DNA of 42,673 bases from Clostridia bacterium (GCA_003552525.1 PUNF01000194.1:1-42673); one strand, 5' to 3'. Positions 1-9,302 are shown, numbered from the stretch's first letter. The notes: generated from the sequence alone by a model not told the origin. A program made the numbers and translations.

Positions 1-2
1 CG

Positions 3-314
3 TGGTCCGACACCGTCAAGACCGGGGACGGCTCGATGATCGAAATGTCCGGACACCTCGCCCACTACGATCGCCGCCGTGGGATCGCCCGCAGTGTCAT
101 CACCTATTGCCTAAAGAAGCGAAACCGGTTACAACAGGTGGAGACCGAGGACTTCATCCTTCGCTACCACGACACCGACGCCTTCTGCGACCGGCTCACG
201 CGCTGCGGGTTCGCCGAACCCCAACTCCAGGTGGGTTACCACGATGCACATGCACCCCCCACTGCGGAACAGCCCACGATCATCATGGCCCGAAAACCCA
301 CCCGAACCCGCTGA
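3..314 (+). CDS. C-terminal part of a SAM-dependent methyltransferase-like protein (truncated at window start)
   Basis: Frame 3 is open from the window edge to a TGA at 312-314: WSDTVKTGDGSMIEMSGHLAHYDRRRGIARSVITYCLKKRNRLQQVETEDFILRYHDTDAFCDRLTRCGFAEPQLQ..., typical of methyltransferase C-termini. Confidence 0.5.
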   Translation, partial: WSDTVKTGDGSMIEMSGHLAHYDRRRGIARSVITYCLKKRNRLQQVETEDFILRYHDTDAFCDRLTRCGFAEPQLQVGYHDAHAPPTAEQPTIIMARKPTRTR

Positions 315-422
315 GCCCATGCGCGCGCGAACACGGCGGCAGGGTATCCCCGCGCGATCATCGAAATACCGGGACAATGCAGCGACATCACCCATGCAAA
401 GCAGGCCGAGGGAGGTCTATCG

Positions 423-1577
423 ATGCCCGACCTTCGCGTAAACTACGCGGGATTGCAGTTGAAGCACCCCATCATGGCGGCCGCGGCCGGGATCACCGCC
501 ACCGTGGAACGCATGCGACGGGCCGAAGAGGCCGGCGCCTCCGCGATATGCGTCAAATCGCTCTTCGAAAACCCCATTCCCCGCCAGGGGGATCCCAGCC
601 CGCACATGCGCATCATCCGCCACGGACAGGGTCCCCGGGCCTTCACCCTGTACTCCTACGAGCAGGCGGCCCACATGGACGAATACGCGTACGCGGACCT
701 GATCCGCCGGGCCAAGGAGTCGCTCGGGATCCCGGTCATCGCCAACATCGACTGCGCCAGCCCCGAGGCGTGGTCCCGTTACGCCACCATGGTCGAAGAG
801 GCCGGCGCCGACGCCGTGGAGGTGAAATCCTGTCCCCACGGCGAGCACCTGATGACCGGCGACGAGCTCGCGGCGGCGGTGGAAACCGTGAAAGCCCTGG
901 TCGCCATCCCGGTCATCGCGAAGATGCCGTCTCAGCTCACCAATCCCTACCTGGCCGCCCTAGAGCTACAGCGCCGCGGTGCCGATGGCCTGGTGATGTT
1001 CAACCGCCTGGTGGGGCTCGACATCGACGTGGACGCCCACGCCCCGGTGATGCACGGAAGCTTCGCCGGGCACGGCGGTCCATACACCGTGCCCTACCGG
1101 CTGCGGTGGATCGCCCAGGCCTTCCCCGAGCTCGACATCCCCATCTGCGGCACCGGTGGCGTCAGCACCGGCGAGGACGTGGCCAAGTATATCCTCGCGG
1201 GCGCCACCTGTGTGCAGCTGGCCACGGCGGCCATCGTGGAGGGCTACGAAGCCTTCGGCCGCATCCGGGATGCCTTCGCCCAATGGATGGAACGTCACGA
1301 GCACGCGTCCGTGGACGACGTGCGCGGGATCATCGCCCACCGCGTGCTGGGGATCGGCGAAGTATCCCGGCACCAGACCGTGCGGGCCGAGATCGCCCCC
1401 GACCGCTGCACCTCCTGCGACCTGTGTCGCCGCGTCTGCATCTACGACGGGGTGGCATACCGCGGGGATCACGGGGAAAGCAACTACCAGGTCAACGAAA
1501 ACTGCGTCGGTTGCGGTCTCTGTCGGGACCTGTGTCCCGCGGGCGCCATCGCGATGCGCGCCCTCGACGCGGAGTAA
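423..1577 (+). CDS. Dihydroorotate dehydrogenase-like / PreA-like flavoprotein with C-terminal 2x[4Fe-4S] ferredoxin domain
   Basis: DHOD-type TIM barrel (NYAGLQLKHPIMAAAAG, IPVIAKMPSQLTNP, CGTGGVSTGEDVAKYILAGATCVQLATA) followed by CTSCDLCRRVC and CVGCGLCRDLCP. Confidence 0.85.
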   Translation: MPDLRVNYAGLQLKHPIMAAAAGITATVERMRRAEEAGASAICVKSLFENPIPRQGDPSPHMRIIRHGQGPRAFTLYSYEQAAHMDEYAYADLIRRAKESLGIPVIANIDCASPEAWSRYATMVEEAGADAVEVKSCPHGEHLMTGDELAAAVETVKALVAIPVIAKMPSQLTNPYLAALELQRRGADGLVMFNRLVGLDIDVDAHAPVMHGSFAGHGGPYTVPYRLRWIAQAFPELDIPICGTGGVSTGEDVAKYILAGATCVQLATAAIVEGYEAFGRIRDAFAQWMERHEHASVDDVRGIIAHRVLGIGEVSRHQTVRAEIAPDRCTSCDLCRRVCIYDGVAYRGDHGESNYQVNENCVGCGLCRDLCPAGAIAMRALDAE

Positions 1578-1646
1578 GCACAGGACCCCACGGGACCGGG
1601 CGCGACCGACAGATCACAAGACACGCGAAAACGGGAGGGGATCCCC

Positions 1647-2558
1647 TTGAAACTACACGGAATCATCCCGGCCACGGTACTGCCGATGACCGAGGCGTGC
1701 ACCATCGACGAACCGGCCCTCGAACACTACATCGGATGGCTCCTCGACCAGGGTTGCCACGGCCTCGCAATCAACGTCGACACCGGGGAGGGTCCACACC
1801 TGTGGCCCGAGGAGAAGGTCCGGGTGCTCGAAATCGTCAGCGGCGTGGTCGCCGGCCAGGTGCCCATCATCGCCGGCCTGGGTGCCACCTTCGACGATGC
1901 CGCGGTGCGGGCGGCCCGGGAAGCGGAGGAGGCCGGGGCCGATGGCCTTCTCGTGTTCCCCATTCCAGCCTGGCGGGGGCAACCGCTGCCCCCCGAGATG
2001 GTTTACAACTACCACCGACGGGTCGCCGAAGCCGTCTCCATACCCCTGGTCGCCTTCCAGCTGCAGGATGCCCTGGGCGGTGTGGAGTTCGATCGCGAGG
2101 TGCTGGCGCGCCTGTTCGAGATTCCCGAGGTGGTGGCCATCAAGGAGGCGGCCTTCGACGCGAGGAAGTACGTCGATACCGTGCGCTTCCTCCGGTCCCT
2201 GCCACGCGACGTCACCATCCTCACGGGCAACGACAACTTCATCATGGAATCCTTCGTACTGGACGCCGACGGCGCCCTGATCGGTTTCGGCACCCTGGCC
2301 ACCAGGATGCAGGTGGACATGTACGAGGCCTGGAGGGCGGGCAATACCCGGGAGGCCCTGGACCTGGGAGAGAAGATCCAGGGATTGGCCGACGTCATCT
2401 TCGACCACCCCGTCCGGGACTACCGGGTCCGGACCAAGGAGGCGCTGGTCATGCAGGGCGTCATCCCCCGGGCCACCGTGCGTCCCCCGCTGCGGCCCGT
2501 GGACGACGACGAGCGCCGGCGCATCGGGGAAGCCCTGGAACGCATCGGTTTACTCTAA
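1647..2558 (+). CDS. DapA/DHDPS-superfamily aldolase/lyase (divergent active site)
   Basis: N-terminal GIIPATVLPMTE, TGEGPHLWPEEK, Schiff-base motif VVAIKEAAFD, LTGNDNFIME; RBS GGGAGGGGA upstream. Confidence 0.85.
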   Translation: MKLHGIIPATVLPMTEACTIDEPALEHYIGWLLDQGCHGLAINVDTGEGPHLWPEEKVRVLEIVSGVVAGQVPIIAGLGATFDDAAVRAAREAEEAGADGLLVFPIPAWRGQPLPPEMVYNYHRRVAEAVSIPLVAFQLQDALGGVEFDREVLARLFEIPEVVAIKEAAFDARKYVDTVRFLRSLPRDVTILTGNDNFIMESFVLDADGALIGFGTLATRMQVDMYEAWRAGNTREALDLGEKIQGLADVIFDHPVRDYRVRTKEALVMQGVIPRATVRPPLRPVDDDERRRIGEALERIGLL

Positions 2559-2635
2559 GCACGGGAAGGCGGCAGCACCCGACCAGCGACCACGACCGGC
2601 ACAATCGCAGATGGACCCCGGGAGGGATAGTGCGG

Positions 2636-3124
2636 ATGTATCGAGAGGAACGGATCAATACCGAGGATAGGGGCGCATTCTACGACGCCCTGGCGGAGCA
2701 GATGGAGGCACTGTTGGAGGGCGACCTGGGCCCCGTCGCCAACCTGGCCAACGCCGCAGCCCTGATCTACCTCCAGGTGGAAGGGCTCAACTGGGCGGGC
2801 TTCTACCTGTTGCGGGGTGAGGCGCTCGTCCTGGGCCCGTTCCAGGGCAAGCCAGCCTGCACCCGCATCGCCATGGGCCAGGGCGTCTGCGGAACGGCCG
2901 CACGCACGCGCAAAACGCAGGTGGTTCCCGACGTCCACGCGTTCCCCGGGCACATCGTGTGCGATCCGGCGTCGCGATCGGAGCTCGTGGTGCCCATCCT
3001 GCGGGGCGATGACCTCGTCGGGGTGCTCGACCTCGACAGCCCCCACCCCGCGCGGTTCGACGAGGACGACGGGCGGCACATGGAACGCATCACCGCCATC
3101 ATCGCGGATTATCTCGACCGGTAG
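2636..3124 (+). CDS. Free methionine-(R)-sulfoxide reductase (GAF domain fRMsr)
   Basis: LNWAGFYLLRGEALVLGPFQGKPACTRIAMGQGVCGTAA...HIVCDPASRSELVVPI; all three fRMsr cysteines present. Confidence 0.9.
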   Translation: MYREERINTEDRGAFYDALAEQMEALLEGDLGPVANLANAAALIYLQVEGLNWAGFYLLRGEALVLGPFQGKPACTRIAMGQGVCGTAARTRKTQVVPDVHAFPGHIVCDPASRSELVVPILRGDDLVGVLDLDSPHPARFDEDDGRHMERITAIIADYLDR

Positions 3125-3153
3125 GGAGTATCGCGAGGGAATCCGATGGGATC

Positions 3154-3183
3154 GGGAGGCGGGGCCTTCGGGCGCCGCCTCCC
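3154..3183 (+). terminator. Hairpin downstream of fRMsr gene
   Basis: GGGAGGCGGGGCC-TTCG-GGCGCCGCCTCCC, one mismatch, TTCG tetraloop, followed by CTTTGT. Confidence 0.6.
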
Positions 3184-3210
3184 CTTTGTACCCGGTCGCG
3201 CTGCAGTCAA

Positions 3211-3290
3211 TCTTTCGGATCATCCGCGTGCCGATGGGGTGGGCCCAAAACGCGCCACCGCCGATGAAGATGCCATCCACCGGGCCCTGC
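3211..3290 (-). pseudogene. Remnant of the C-terminus of a second serine hydrolase gene
   Basis: Minus-strand reading GPVDGIFIGGGAFWAHPIGTRMIRKID matches the C-terminus of the hydrolase at 3840-5249 (NPVQFLFDGDGALWAIHMGMRMIRKTG) at 14 of 27 positions; TCTTTCGGATCATCCGC (17 nt) is identical in both copies. Confidence 0.7.
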
Positions 3291-3347
3291 CCGCGTGAAG
3301 CCCCACCCCGGTGTCGTCCCGGGGCTCGTCGGAAGCATCCCGGGGTC

Positions 3348-3740
3348 CTACTGCGCGGCCACGGCGAGCGCCTCCTCGATGGCCTTCAAGATAACCATGC
3401 TACTGTAGGTGGCGCCGGAGACGGCATCGACCTCCAGGGACTGCTCCGCGAGGACCCGTTCGATAACGGCCTCGGCCGCCGCGCCCCGCCCGTGCATGTG
3501 TCGCGACAGGTCGATGCGCGTCATCCTGTGATCCTCCACGGTGATCTCGACGGCGACGGAGATCGGGATGATGGTGTGGGCGCCGGAATAGGTGCCGTCT
3601 GCGATCGCCGAAAGGTCGACATCGGCGACGCCCAACTGCGCCAGCCGCTCGAGGTTCGCCTCGAGCGTTTGCACCGCCAGGTAGGCCCCGGCGCCCAGTA
3701 ACACCAGGAGCACAAGGATGATGACCCACTTCCTGTTCAC
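3348..3740 (-). CDS. Membrane-anchored FMN-binding domain protein
   Basis: N-terminal TM segment VIILVLLVLLGAGAYLAV plus DGTYSGAHT...VDAVSGATYSSMVILKAIEEAL (FMN_bind motif); GTG start at 3740. Confidence 0.8.
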   Translation of the reverse strand: MNRKWVIILVLLVLLGAGAYLAVQTLEANLERLAQLGVADVDLSAIADGTYSGAHTIIPISVAVEITVEDHRMTRIDLSRHMHGRGAAAEAVIERVLAEQSLEVDAVSGATYSSMVILKAIEEALAVAAQ

Positions 3741-3839
3741 AACCCATCTCCCTTCTCGCCCGGCTCCCGGCACCCGGCCGGGAGACGATCTCCGCGCTGC
3801 GGGCCGCCCTCCCCGGGGGTGTCCGCCCCCGATCGCGCG

Positions 3840-5249
3840 TCAGCCCGTCTTTCGGATCATCCGCATGCCCATGTGGATGGCCCACAACGCGCCATCACCG
3901 TCGAAGAGAAACTGCACCGGGTTTTGGACGTCCGGGCCCACTTCGATGGTGGCCAGGGTTTCGTCGTGGAATACCACGGGCCGGTCTTTTCCGGCGAGGC
4001 GCGCCACCAGGGCGCCGTCCTTGACGTCGAAGGATACCGCGCTGCCCTCGCCCGAGCGGAAGCGGCCGACGTAATCTTGCAGTGTGTCTTCGGACAGGGT
4101 GATCTCCGGCTTTGTGGGCGCCGCGTCGACATCCAACCCGGCCGCCGCGTTAATCAGCGCCAGGGATAGGTTCTCCACCGGGATGTTGGTGAGGTTGGCC
4201 TGCACCGCCACGGTGACGTCGAGCTCGCGGGCCAGCGCCAGCTGGGCGGCCACGCCCTTGTCGCTCCCCCCGTGGCGCACCAGGGTCAACCCCATGTGAT
4301 CCTCCACCACCTGGAGGCCGTAGCCGTAATGCAGCCCCGGGCGGATCTGTACCTGCGGCGAAGTCATCGCCTCCACGCCCTCGGGCGAGAGGATGGCGAC
4401 GTCATCCACCGTACCCCCGAGGCGGTATACCTCGAAGTAGCGGAGCAGGTCCCGCACACAGGACTTCATGTGTCCACACCCGTACATGGCCTTCTTCTCC
4501 CACCATCCCGGGGCGGCGAATACGTCCTTCTCCTCCCCTTCGCCGGTGGAGACATACAGCTCGGTCACCTCGCCCATGGCATCGATGGCGTCCGGATCGT
4601 ATCCCGAGCGCGTCATGCCGAGGGGGTCGAAGATGTTCTCCTGCACGAAGGTGGCGTAATCCTCGCCGGATGCCCGCTCGATGATCGCGGACAGCAACCC
4701 GTAGCCCTCGTTGGAATAGCTAAACTGCCCACCGGGGGGACCGAGCATCTCGAAATCCAGGGTGGGCAGTAACTCCATCAGGTCCTCGAAGGTGTCGATG
4801 GGGTATATCTCGTCGGGATCGAAGGCCAGCGCCATCCGGTGGGCGTTGGGGTCGCGCCGGATATCCCGCAGCTGGGCGTAGAATCGGCTGGGCAGAGACG
4901 GCAATCCGCTGGTATGGCAAAGAAAGTCGTGGATGCGGATCCCATCGGCGTCAGCACTCCCCGGGAGGCGAAACTCGGGCAACCACTCCCGCACCGCGTC
5001 TTCGGGGGAAAGCACGCCCCGGTCGGCCAGCTGCATGGTGGCCAGGGCCGTCACGCTCTTGGTAATGGAGCCCACGCCGAAGATCGTCTCCGTGGTGGGG
5101 GCCAGCCCTTCCTCGCGATCCCGGTACCCGAAGCCATCACCGTACACGATCGTTCCGCCGCGGGCGAGCCCGGCGGCCAGCCCGGGAATGCGATGTCGCT
5201 CCCGTATCCCCTCGAAATAATCCTTGATGCTATCAACCTGCAGTTCCAT
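3840..5249 (-). CDS. Serine hydrolase, beta-lactamase class C / penicillin-binding family
   Basis: FGVGSITKSVTALATMQL (SxxK), FSYSNEGYGLL (YxN), VRHGGSDKG (HxG); RBS GGAGGA upstream. Confidence 0.9.
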   Translation of the reverse strand: MELQVDSIKDYFEGIRERHRIPGLAAGLARGGTIVYGDGFGYRDREEGLAPTTETIFGVGSITKSVTALATMQLADRGVLSPEDAVREWLPEFRLPGSADADGIRIHDFLCHTSGLPSLPSRFYAQLRDIRRDPNAHRMALAFDPDEIYPIDTFEDLMELLPTLDFEMLGPPGGQFSYSNEGYGLLSAIIERASGEDYATFVQENIFDPLGMTRSGYDPDAIDAMGEVTELYVSTGEGEEKDVFAAPGWWEKKAMYGCGHMKSCVRDLLRYFEVYRLGGTVDDVAILSPEGVEAMTSPQVQIRPGLHYGYGLQVVEDHMGLTLVRHGGSDKGVAAQLALARELDVTVAVQANLTNIPVENLSLALINAAAGLDVDAAPTKPEITLSEDTLQDYVGRFRSGEGSAVSFDVKDGALVARLAGKDRPVVFHDETLATIEVGPDVQNPVQFLFDGDGALWAIHMGMRMIRKTG

Positions 5250-5285
5250 CCATCCTCCTCCGTTCACTGCCGGGGGAAAGACCCC

Positions 5286-5879
5286 CTATTCCTCGCCCAT
5301 GTTCTGCAGGACACGGGACAGTTCCTCCATCACCTCCCGGGATCCGGCCCCGGGGGGCACCCGGAGGGGGTTTGCCACCCGCACCCGGACCGCGCCGCGA
5401 CGGGGCACATAGCGCCCGACGGGCAACACCGTCTCCGTCCCGTCGATCCGGACCGGGTAAATGGGAACACCGGTACGCAGGGCGAGGAACCCGGCACCGC
5501 GCTCGAGGCGATCCCCCAAATCCTCGCGCACGCCACCCTCGGGAAAGAGGGCCACGGGCGCCCCGGACCGGAGGACGCCCTCGGCGCGCTGCAGGCTGCG
5601 GCGGCTGGCCGCGGGCCCCCCGAGGGGCAGGACCCCCGCCCCGCGGACCACCCACCCCACCACCGGGATGCGAAAGAGGTAGCCGGCGGCGAGGAAGGTC
5701 ATGGGTCGGGGGACGAGTGCGGCGAGGAGGAGCGGGTCGATCACGCTGCGATGGTTCGCACTCAGGATAAAGGGGCCCTCCGCGGGCAAGCGCTCGACGC
5801 CCCGCGCATCGACGCGGATCCAAAGCGGGAGGATGCGCCGAAGGAGCGCACGGCCGTAACGATACGTGCGGGTCGGCAT
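5286..5879 (-). CDS. plsC: 1-acyl-sn-glycerol-3-phosphate acyltransferase (PlsC-like)
   Basis: LSANHRSVIDPLLLAA (NHxxxxD), ALFPEGGVRED (FPEG), GVPIYPVRIDG. Confidence 0.85.
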   Translation of the reverse strand: MPTRTYRYGRALLRRILPLWIRVDARGVERLPAEGPFILSANHRSVIDPLLLAALVPRPMTFLAAGYLFRIPVVGWVVRGAGVLPLGGPAASRRSLQRAEGVLRSGAPVALFPEGGVREDLGDRLERGAGFLALRTGVPIYPVRIDGTETVLPVGRYVPRRGAVRVRVANPLRVPPGAGSREVMEELSRVLQNMGEE

Positions 5880-5987
5880 GTCCCGCACCCCCTTCCCTTC
5901 ACCCGTGGATCCCGCGCACGGGGCGCGGGCCCGGGCGCGCGACACCCGGGGGTTCCCCCGGGTGTGCGAAAACGATCCCTGCATGTC

Positions 5988-6368
5988 TCAATGCGCATCG
6001 CGGTCCCCGGCCCCGGGCATACCCGGCAATTCAACATTTTCCACCCGCCGGGGCATGTCAGCCGGATCTTCCCCCGGGACATCCCGCACCGTCTCTGCGA
6101 GCCGGCGCTTTTCGTCCGCACCCATGGACTTGATACGTGCCTCGAGGCGCGCCGCCGAAGCGCGATCCACCACCCGCCACGCGGCCAGCATCCGCCGCGG
6201 GGCAAAGGCACGGGTGTAGCGCCCACCGCGGCCGGCCCGGTGGGCCCGCCAGCGACCACGGAGGTCGTTGGTGATGCCGGTGTAGATGCGCCCCCCGCGA
6301 CACTCCAAAAGATACACGAACCACGACGCGGAAGGCGTCGGATCAGGATTCTTCCTCGAGGTCGTCAT
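5988..6368 (-). CDS. GIY-YIG nuclease superfamily protein (UPF0213/YhbQ-like)
   Basis: WFVYLLECRGGRIYTGITNDLRGRWRAHRAGRGGRYTRAFAPRRMLAAW; domain start of small GIY-YIG proteins. Confidence 0.85.
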   Translation of the reverse strand: MTTSRKNPDPTPSASWFVYLLECRGGRIYTGITNDLRGRWRAHRAGRGGRYTRAFAPRRMLAAWRVVDRASAARLEARIKSMGADEKRRLAETVRDVPGEDPADMPRRVENVELPGMPGAGDRDAH

Positions 6369-6618
6369 CCTCGCCGGGCACCGCCTCCTGCAGCAGCGCC
6401 AGGGCACGCTCGACCTCGGCCTCGGGCACCCAAATGCGGACGCCGGACCACGGGTTCACCGATCCCGGCCCCAGGATCACCGATCCCGCCGGGTCGTATT
6501 GCGGACGGGCATCGATGCCCTGGGATTCCAACAGGGCCAGGACCACCCGGGCCTCGGACAGGTTGGGTACCTCCCAGACCGCGATCCATCCATCCCAGTT
6601 TTCCTCGTATCTGTCCAT
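6343..6618 (-). CDS. DUF2007-like small protein
   Basis: VWEVPNLSEARVVLALLESQGIDARPQYD...VRIWVPEAEVERALALLQE; overlaps the start of the downstream GIY-YIG gene. Confidence 0.6.
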   Translation of the reverse strand: MDRYEENWDGWIAVWEVPNLSEARVVLALLESQGIDARPQYDPAGSVILGPGSVNPWSGVRIWVPEAEVERALALLQEAVPGEDDDLEEES

Positions 6619-6800
6619 GCGTCTTCGCTCCATTCCGTCACACCCTCATCGTTACGGAGATCGCCGTCGGCGTCAATCTCGGGGTCGGGGGCCACCGGCG
6701 GCGAAGACCGTTGGGCTCCCCTTCCCCACCACCCTGTGATACTATTCCCTTAACGTCACGCGGGTATGCCCGCACGCATGGCAAGGAGCGTGGTGCAGCA

Positions 6801-8489
6801 TTGGCAAGGAGGAGGCGGAAACCGGCGCTTTGGCCGGAACGTCGGTGGCTTGAAGCATTTTCGCACGGTCGCTGGGCATTGGCCCTGGCCCTGGTGCTGT
6901 TTTTGGGTACCATCCTTTACCGACCGGCCGCGACCGGGGGCCCGTCAGAAACCGACCCTCCCGGGGAGCCCACCTACGAGCAGGTCATTCGCATCGCCCT
7001 CGCCAGCGAACCGCGAACCCTGGATCCCCACGCCCCCGCCGAACCCGGCTCGCGGATCATCGCCGATCTCCTCTTCGACAGGCTGGTCTACACGGACGAA
7101 GACGGGCGCGTACATCCGTCCCTCGCCGAATCCTGGGCGTTTTCCCGGGGCGGCAATACGCTGCGGTTTACCCTGCGAGGGGGCATTCGCTTCCACGACG
7201 GGACCCCGGTGGATGCAGACGCCGTGGTCTATACCTTCCGCCGCCTCATGGACCGGTGGCCCGAGGACGACTGGCGCGTACTCCTGGGTCCCCTCGAGGG
7301 TCTCGAGGCCCCCGATGTCTACACGGTAGTCATGCATTTCTCCCGGCCCCATCCGGAGATCCTTTTCCGGCTCGCCTCCCCCCTGGCCGGGATTCTCTCC
7401 CCGGCCGGCACCCGCGATCGGGGTGATGGCTTGCCGGGTCCCACGGGCTCCGGTCCCATGCGGCTGGCGGGGCCGTTCCCATCGAACCCGATCCGGCTCG
7501 TTCCCCACGCGGACCACGCCGTCCCGCGCGGCGATCCGCGTTCACCCGCACTCCCTCCCCTCGATGCGGTGGAGCTGGTGCCCCTGCCGGATGCGGATGC
7601 GCGCCGGGAGGCGCTGGAACGCGGGATCGTGCACGCCATCCCCACACACGCACCCACGGAACTCGCGGACGCGTTCGACCTGGTGCAACAGCCGCTGGGG
7701 CACAACCTGACCTTCGTCGGTTTCGATCATACGCGGGCGCCCTTCGATGACATCCACATGCGCCGGGCGGTCGCCCACGCCATAAACCGGACCGCCCTCC
7801 TGGAACGCGTGCTCGACGGGAACGGGGTCGCCAATTACACGCCCCTTCCGGTGGGTGCCTGGGGCCATGACCCCGCGCTCGCGGAGCACGCCCCCGATTA
7901 CGACCTCACCGCGGCCCGCGCGGCGATCGCGGACGCCGGCTATCTCCCCGCCCCGGGCGGGGGCTGGGAGAACGAACGGGGGGAATCCCTGGCACTCAAG
8001 TTCTGGGTGCACTCGACGCCGGCGACGATACAGGCGGGAAGGGTGTTGCGCGAACAACTCGAGGCGGTGGGGATGACGGTGGATATGCAGGTGATGGAAC
8101 CGGCCACCCTGCGGGCGCGGCGCGACGAAGCGGACACGTATCACCTCAAGCTCACCCGCTGGACCTGGCCGGACAATTCTCTGCTGTCGGTGCTTTTTTT
8201 CAGCCCGGGTTGGGCGGGTCGGTACAGCCACGCAGGGGTCGATGACGTACTGCGGGCCCTCGATGCGGCGACCGATATCGAGCGACGCCACCTCCTCGGG
8301 GTCGAGGCCGGGCGCCGCCTGATGGACGATATCGCGATGGTCCCGCTTTACACCGACGGCTCGACCTATGCCCATCGGCCCGAGCTGCGCGACCTGCGCA
8401 TCGACACCAGGGGACTCCTCCGCCTCGGTGAAGCCGTGCTGCTAGGTCCACCGGAGTCCGACGAAAAGGCCGGCAACCGGACGCCCTAG
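6801..8489 (+). CDS. ABC transporter substrate-binding protein, peptide/nickel family (SBP_bac_5)
   Basis: IRIALASEPRTLDPHAPAEPGSRIIADLLFDRLVYTDEDGRVHPSLAESWAFS...; N-terminal TM/signal LALALVLFLGTILY; probable TTG start with AGGAG upstream. Confidence 0.85.
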   Translation: MARRRRKPALWPERRWLEAFSHGRWALALALVLFLGTILYRPAATGGPSETDPPGEPTYEQVIRIALASEPRTLDPHAPAEPGSRIIADLLFDRLVYTDEDGRVHPSLAESWAFSRGGNTLRFTLRGGIRFHDGTPVDADAVVYTFRRLMDRWPEDDWRVLLGPLEGLEAPDVYTVVMHFSRPHPEILFRLASPLAGILSPAGTRDRGDGLPGPTGSGPMRLAGPFPSNPIRLVPHADHAVPRGDPRSPALPPLDAVELVPLPDADARREALERGIVHAIPTHAPTELADAFDLVQQPLGHNLTFVGFDHTRAPFDDIHMRRAVAHAINRTALLERVLDGNGVANYTPLPVGAWGHDPALAEHAPDYDLTAARAAIADAGYLPAPGGGWENERGESLALKFWVHSTPATIQAGRVLREQLEAVGMTVDMQVMEPATLRARRDEADTYHLKLTRWTWPDNSLLSVLFFSPGWAGRYSHAGVDDVLRALDAATDIERRHLLGVEAGRRLMDDIAMVPLYTDGSTYAHRPELRDLRIDTRGLLRLGEAVLLGPPESDEKAGNRTP

Positions 8490-8556
8490 CGGCCGGCGTA
8501 CCCCTTCGGCAGCGCGGCGGGAGTCGAAGATCGGTCGCCGCACACGCGGGGACCAA

Positions 8557-9072
8557 CTAACCCGGCAGGTCCCTGCCCTGCTCTGCATAGCGCAGGAGAT
8601 CCCACATCAACCCCGCACCATCCCCGTAGAGCACGTAGGATGCGCCGTCTATTTCGACGATCAGATTGGTTCTCCCGTCGAAGAAGTTAATCCGGGTGAG
8701 CGCACGGCCATTGCCCGCATCCTGGTATACGTGTACCCTCACCGTCCGCGGTTCACGCGGATCGCGGTCGACCTGCCCGTACCGGGCCCCCGGGGTGACC
8801 ACCTCGGGCCTCAGGGACCGTCCCTCGAGCGTGGCCAGGAAGTCCTCGATCAAGGCCTCGTCCTCGATGGACCACGCCCGGAGCGTGGGACCCGGGAAGA
8901 GGACCTGCACCTCCAGCTCCGATATCTCGGCTTCGCCGAGGCCGCCCTCGACGGTGTCGACCAGGTCGCGGGGCCAAAAGGCGAATACCAGGAGTGCCGC
9001 GAGGGCGAGACCCAGCACAGCACCGATCCATTTCCTCCGGTTTCCGCGTCGCCATGGATGTCTTTGGGACAA
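8557..9072 (-). CDS. Hypothetical protein with N-terminal transmembrane/signal segment
   Basis: ORF with one N-terminal hydrophobic helix (WIGAVLGLALAALLVFAFW), probable TTG start; no family recognised. Confidence 0.5.
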   Translation of the reverse strand: MSQRHPWRRGNRRKWIGAVLGLALAALLVFAFWPRDLVDTVEGGLGEAEISELEVQVLFPGPTLRAWSIEDEALIEDFLATLEGRSLRPEVVTPGARYGQVDRDPREPRTVRVHVYQDAGNGRALTRINFFDGRTNLIVEIDGASYVLYGDGAGLMWDLLRYAEQGRDLPG

Positions 9073-9302
9073 ATGCGGGCACCCCCCGTTTCACGCAGCC
9101 ACTCGTTCTGCTCCTTCTCCCGCGCATCTTACACGAGAAGGCGGGCCAGAGCCAAGGGTCGGGTGATCCCCGACACCCCTGGCAGGGGTCCCGGGCCCGG
9201 AATCTCCCCGAGAAAGCACGCCTTCGGGGGGACACCATCGCCCAGCAAGGGGTTTGCGATCCGAGCCGAGGAAGGGAGGTGGGCCCGGGTACCCGGCGGA
9301 CC

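Noticed and set aside
2-3124. 1040-aa plus-strand ORF
   Set aside because: Spurious high-GC shadow frame (Arg/Gly/His/Pro-rich) over well-supported genes; only its last 163 codons (2636-3124, fRMsr) are real.
6711-6745. Possible promoter TTGGGC ... TGATACTAT upstream of the substrate-binding protein
   Set aside because: The extended -10 is plausible, but the -35 spacing is about 23 nt; too weak to list as a feature.
4839-8489. 1216-aa plus-strand ORF
   Set aside because: Its first roughly 650 codons are antisense to serine hydrolase, plsC, GIY-YIG and DUF2007 genes; only the part from about 6801 is the substrate-binding protein.
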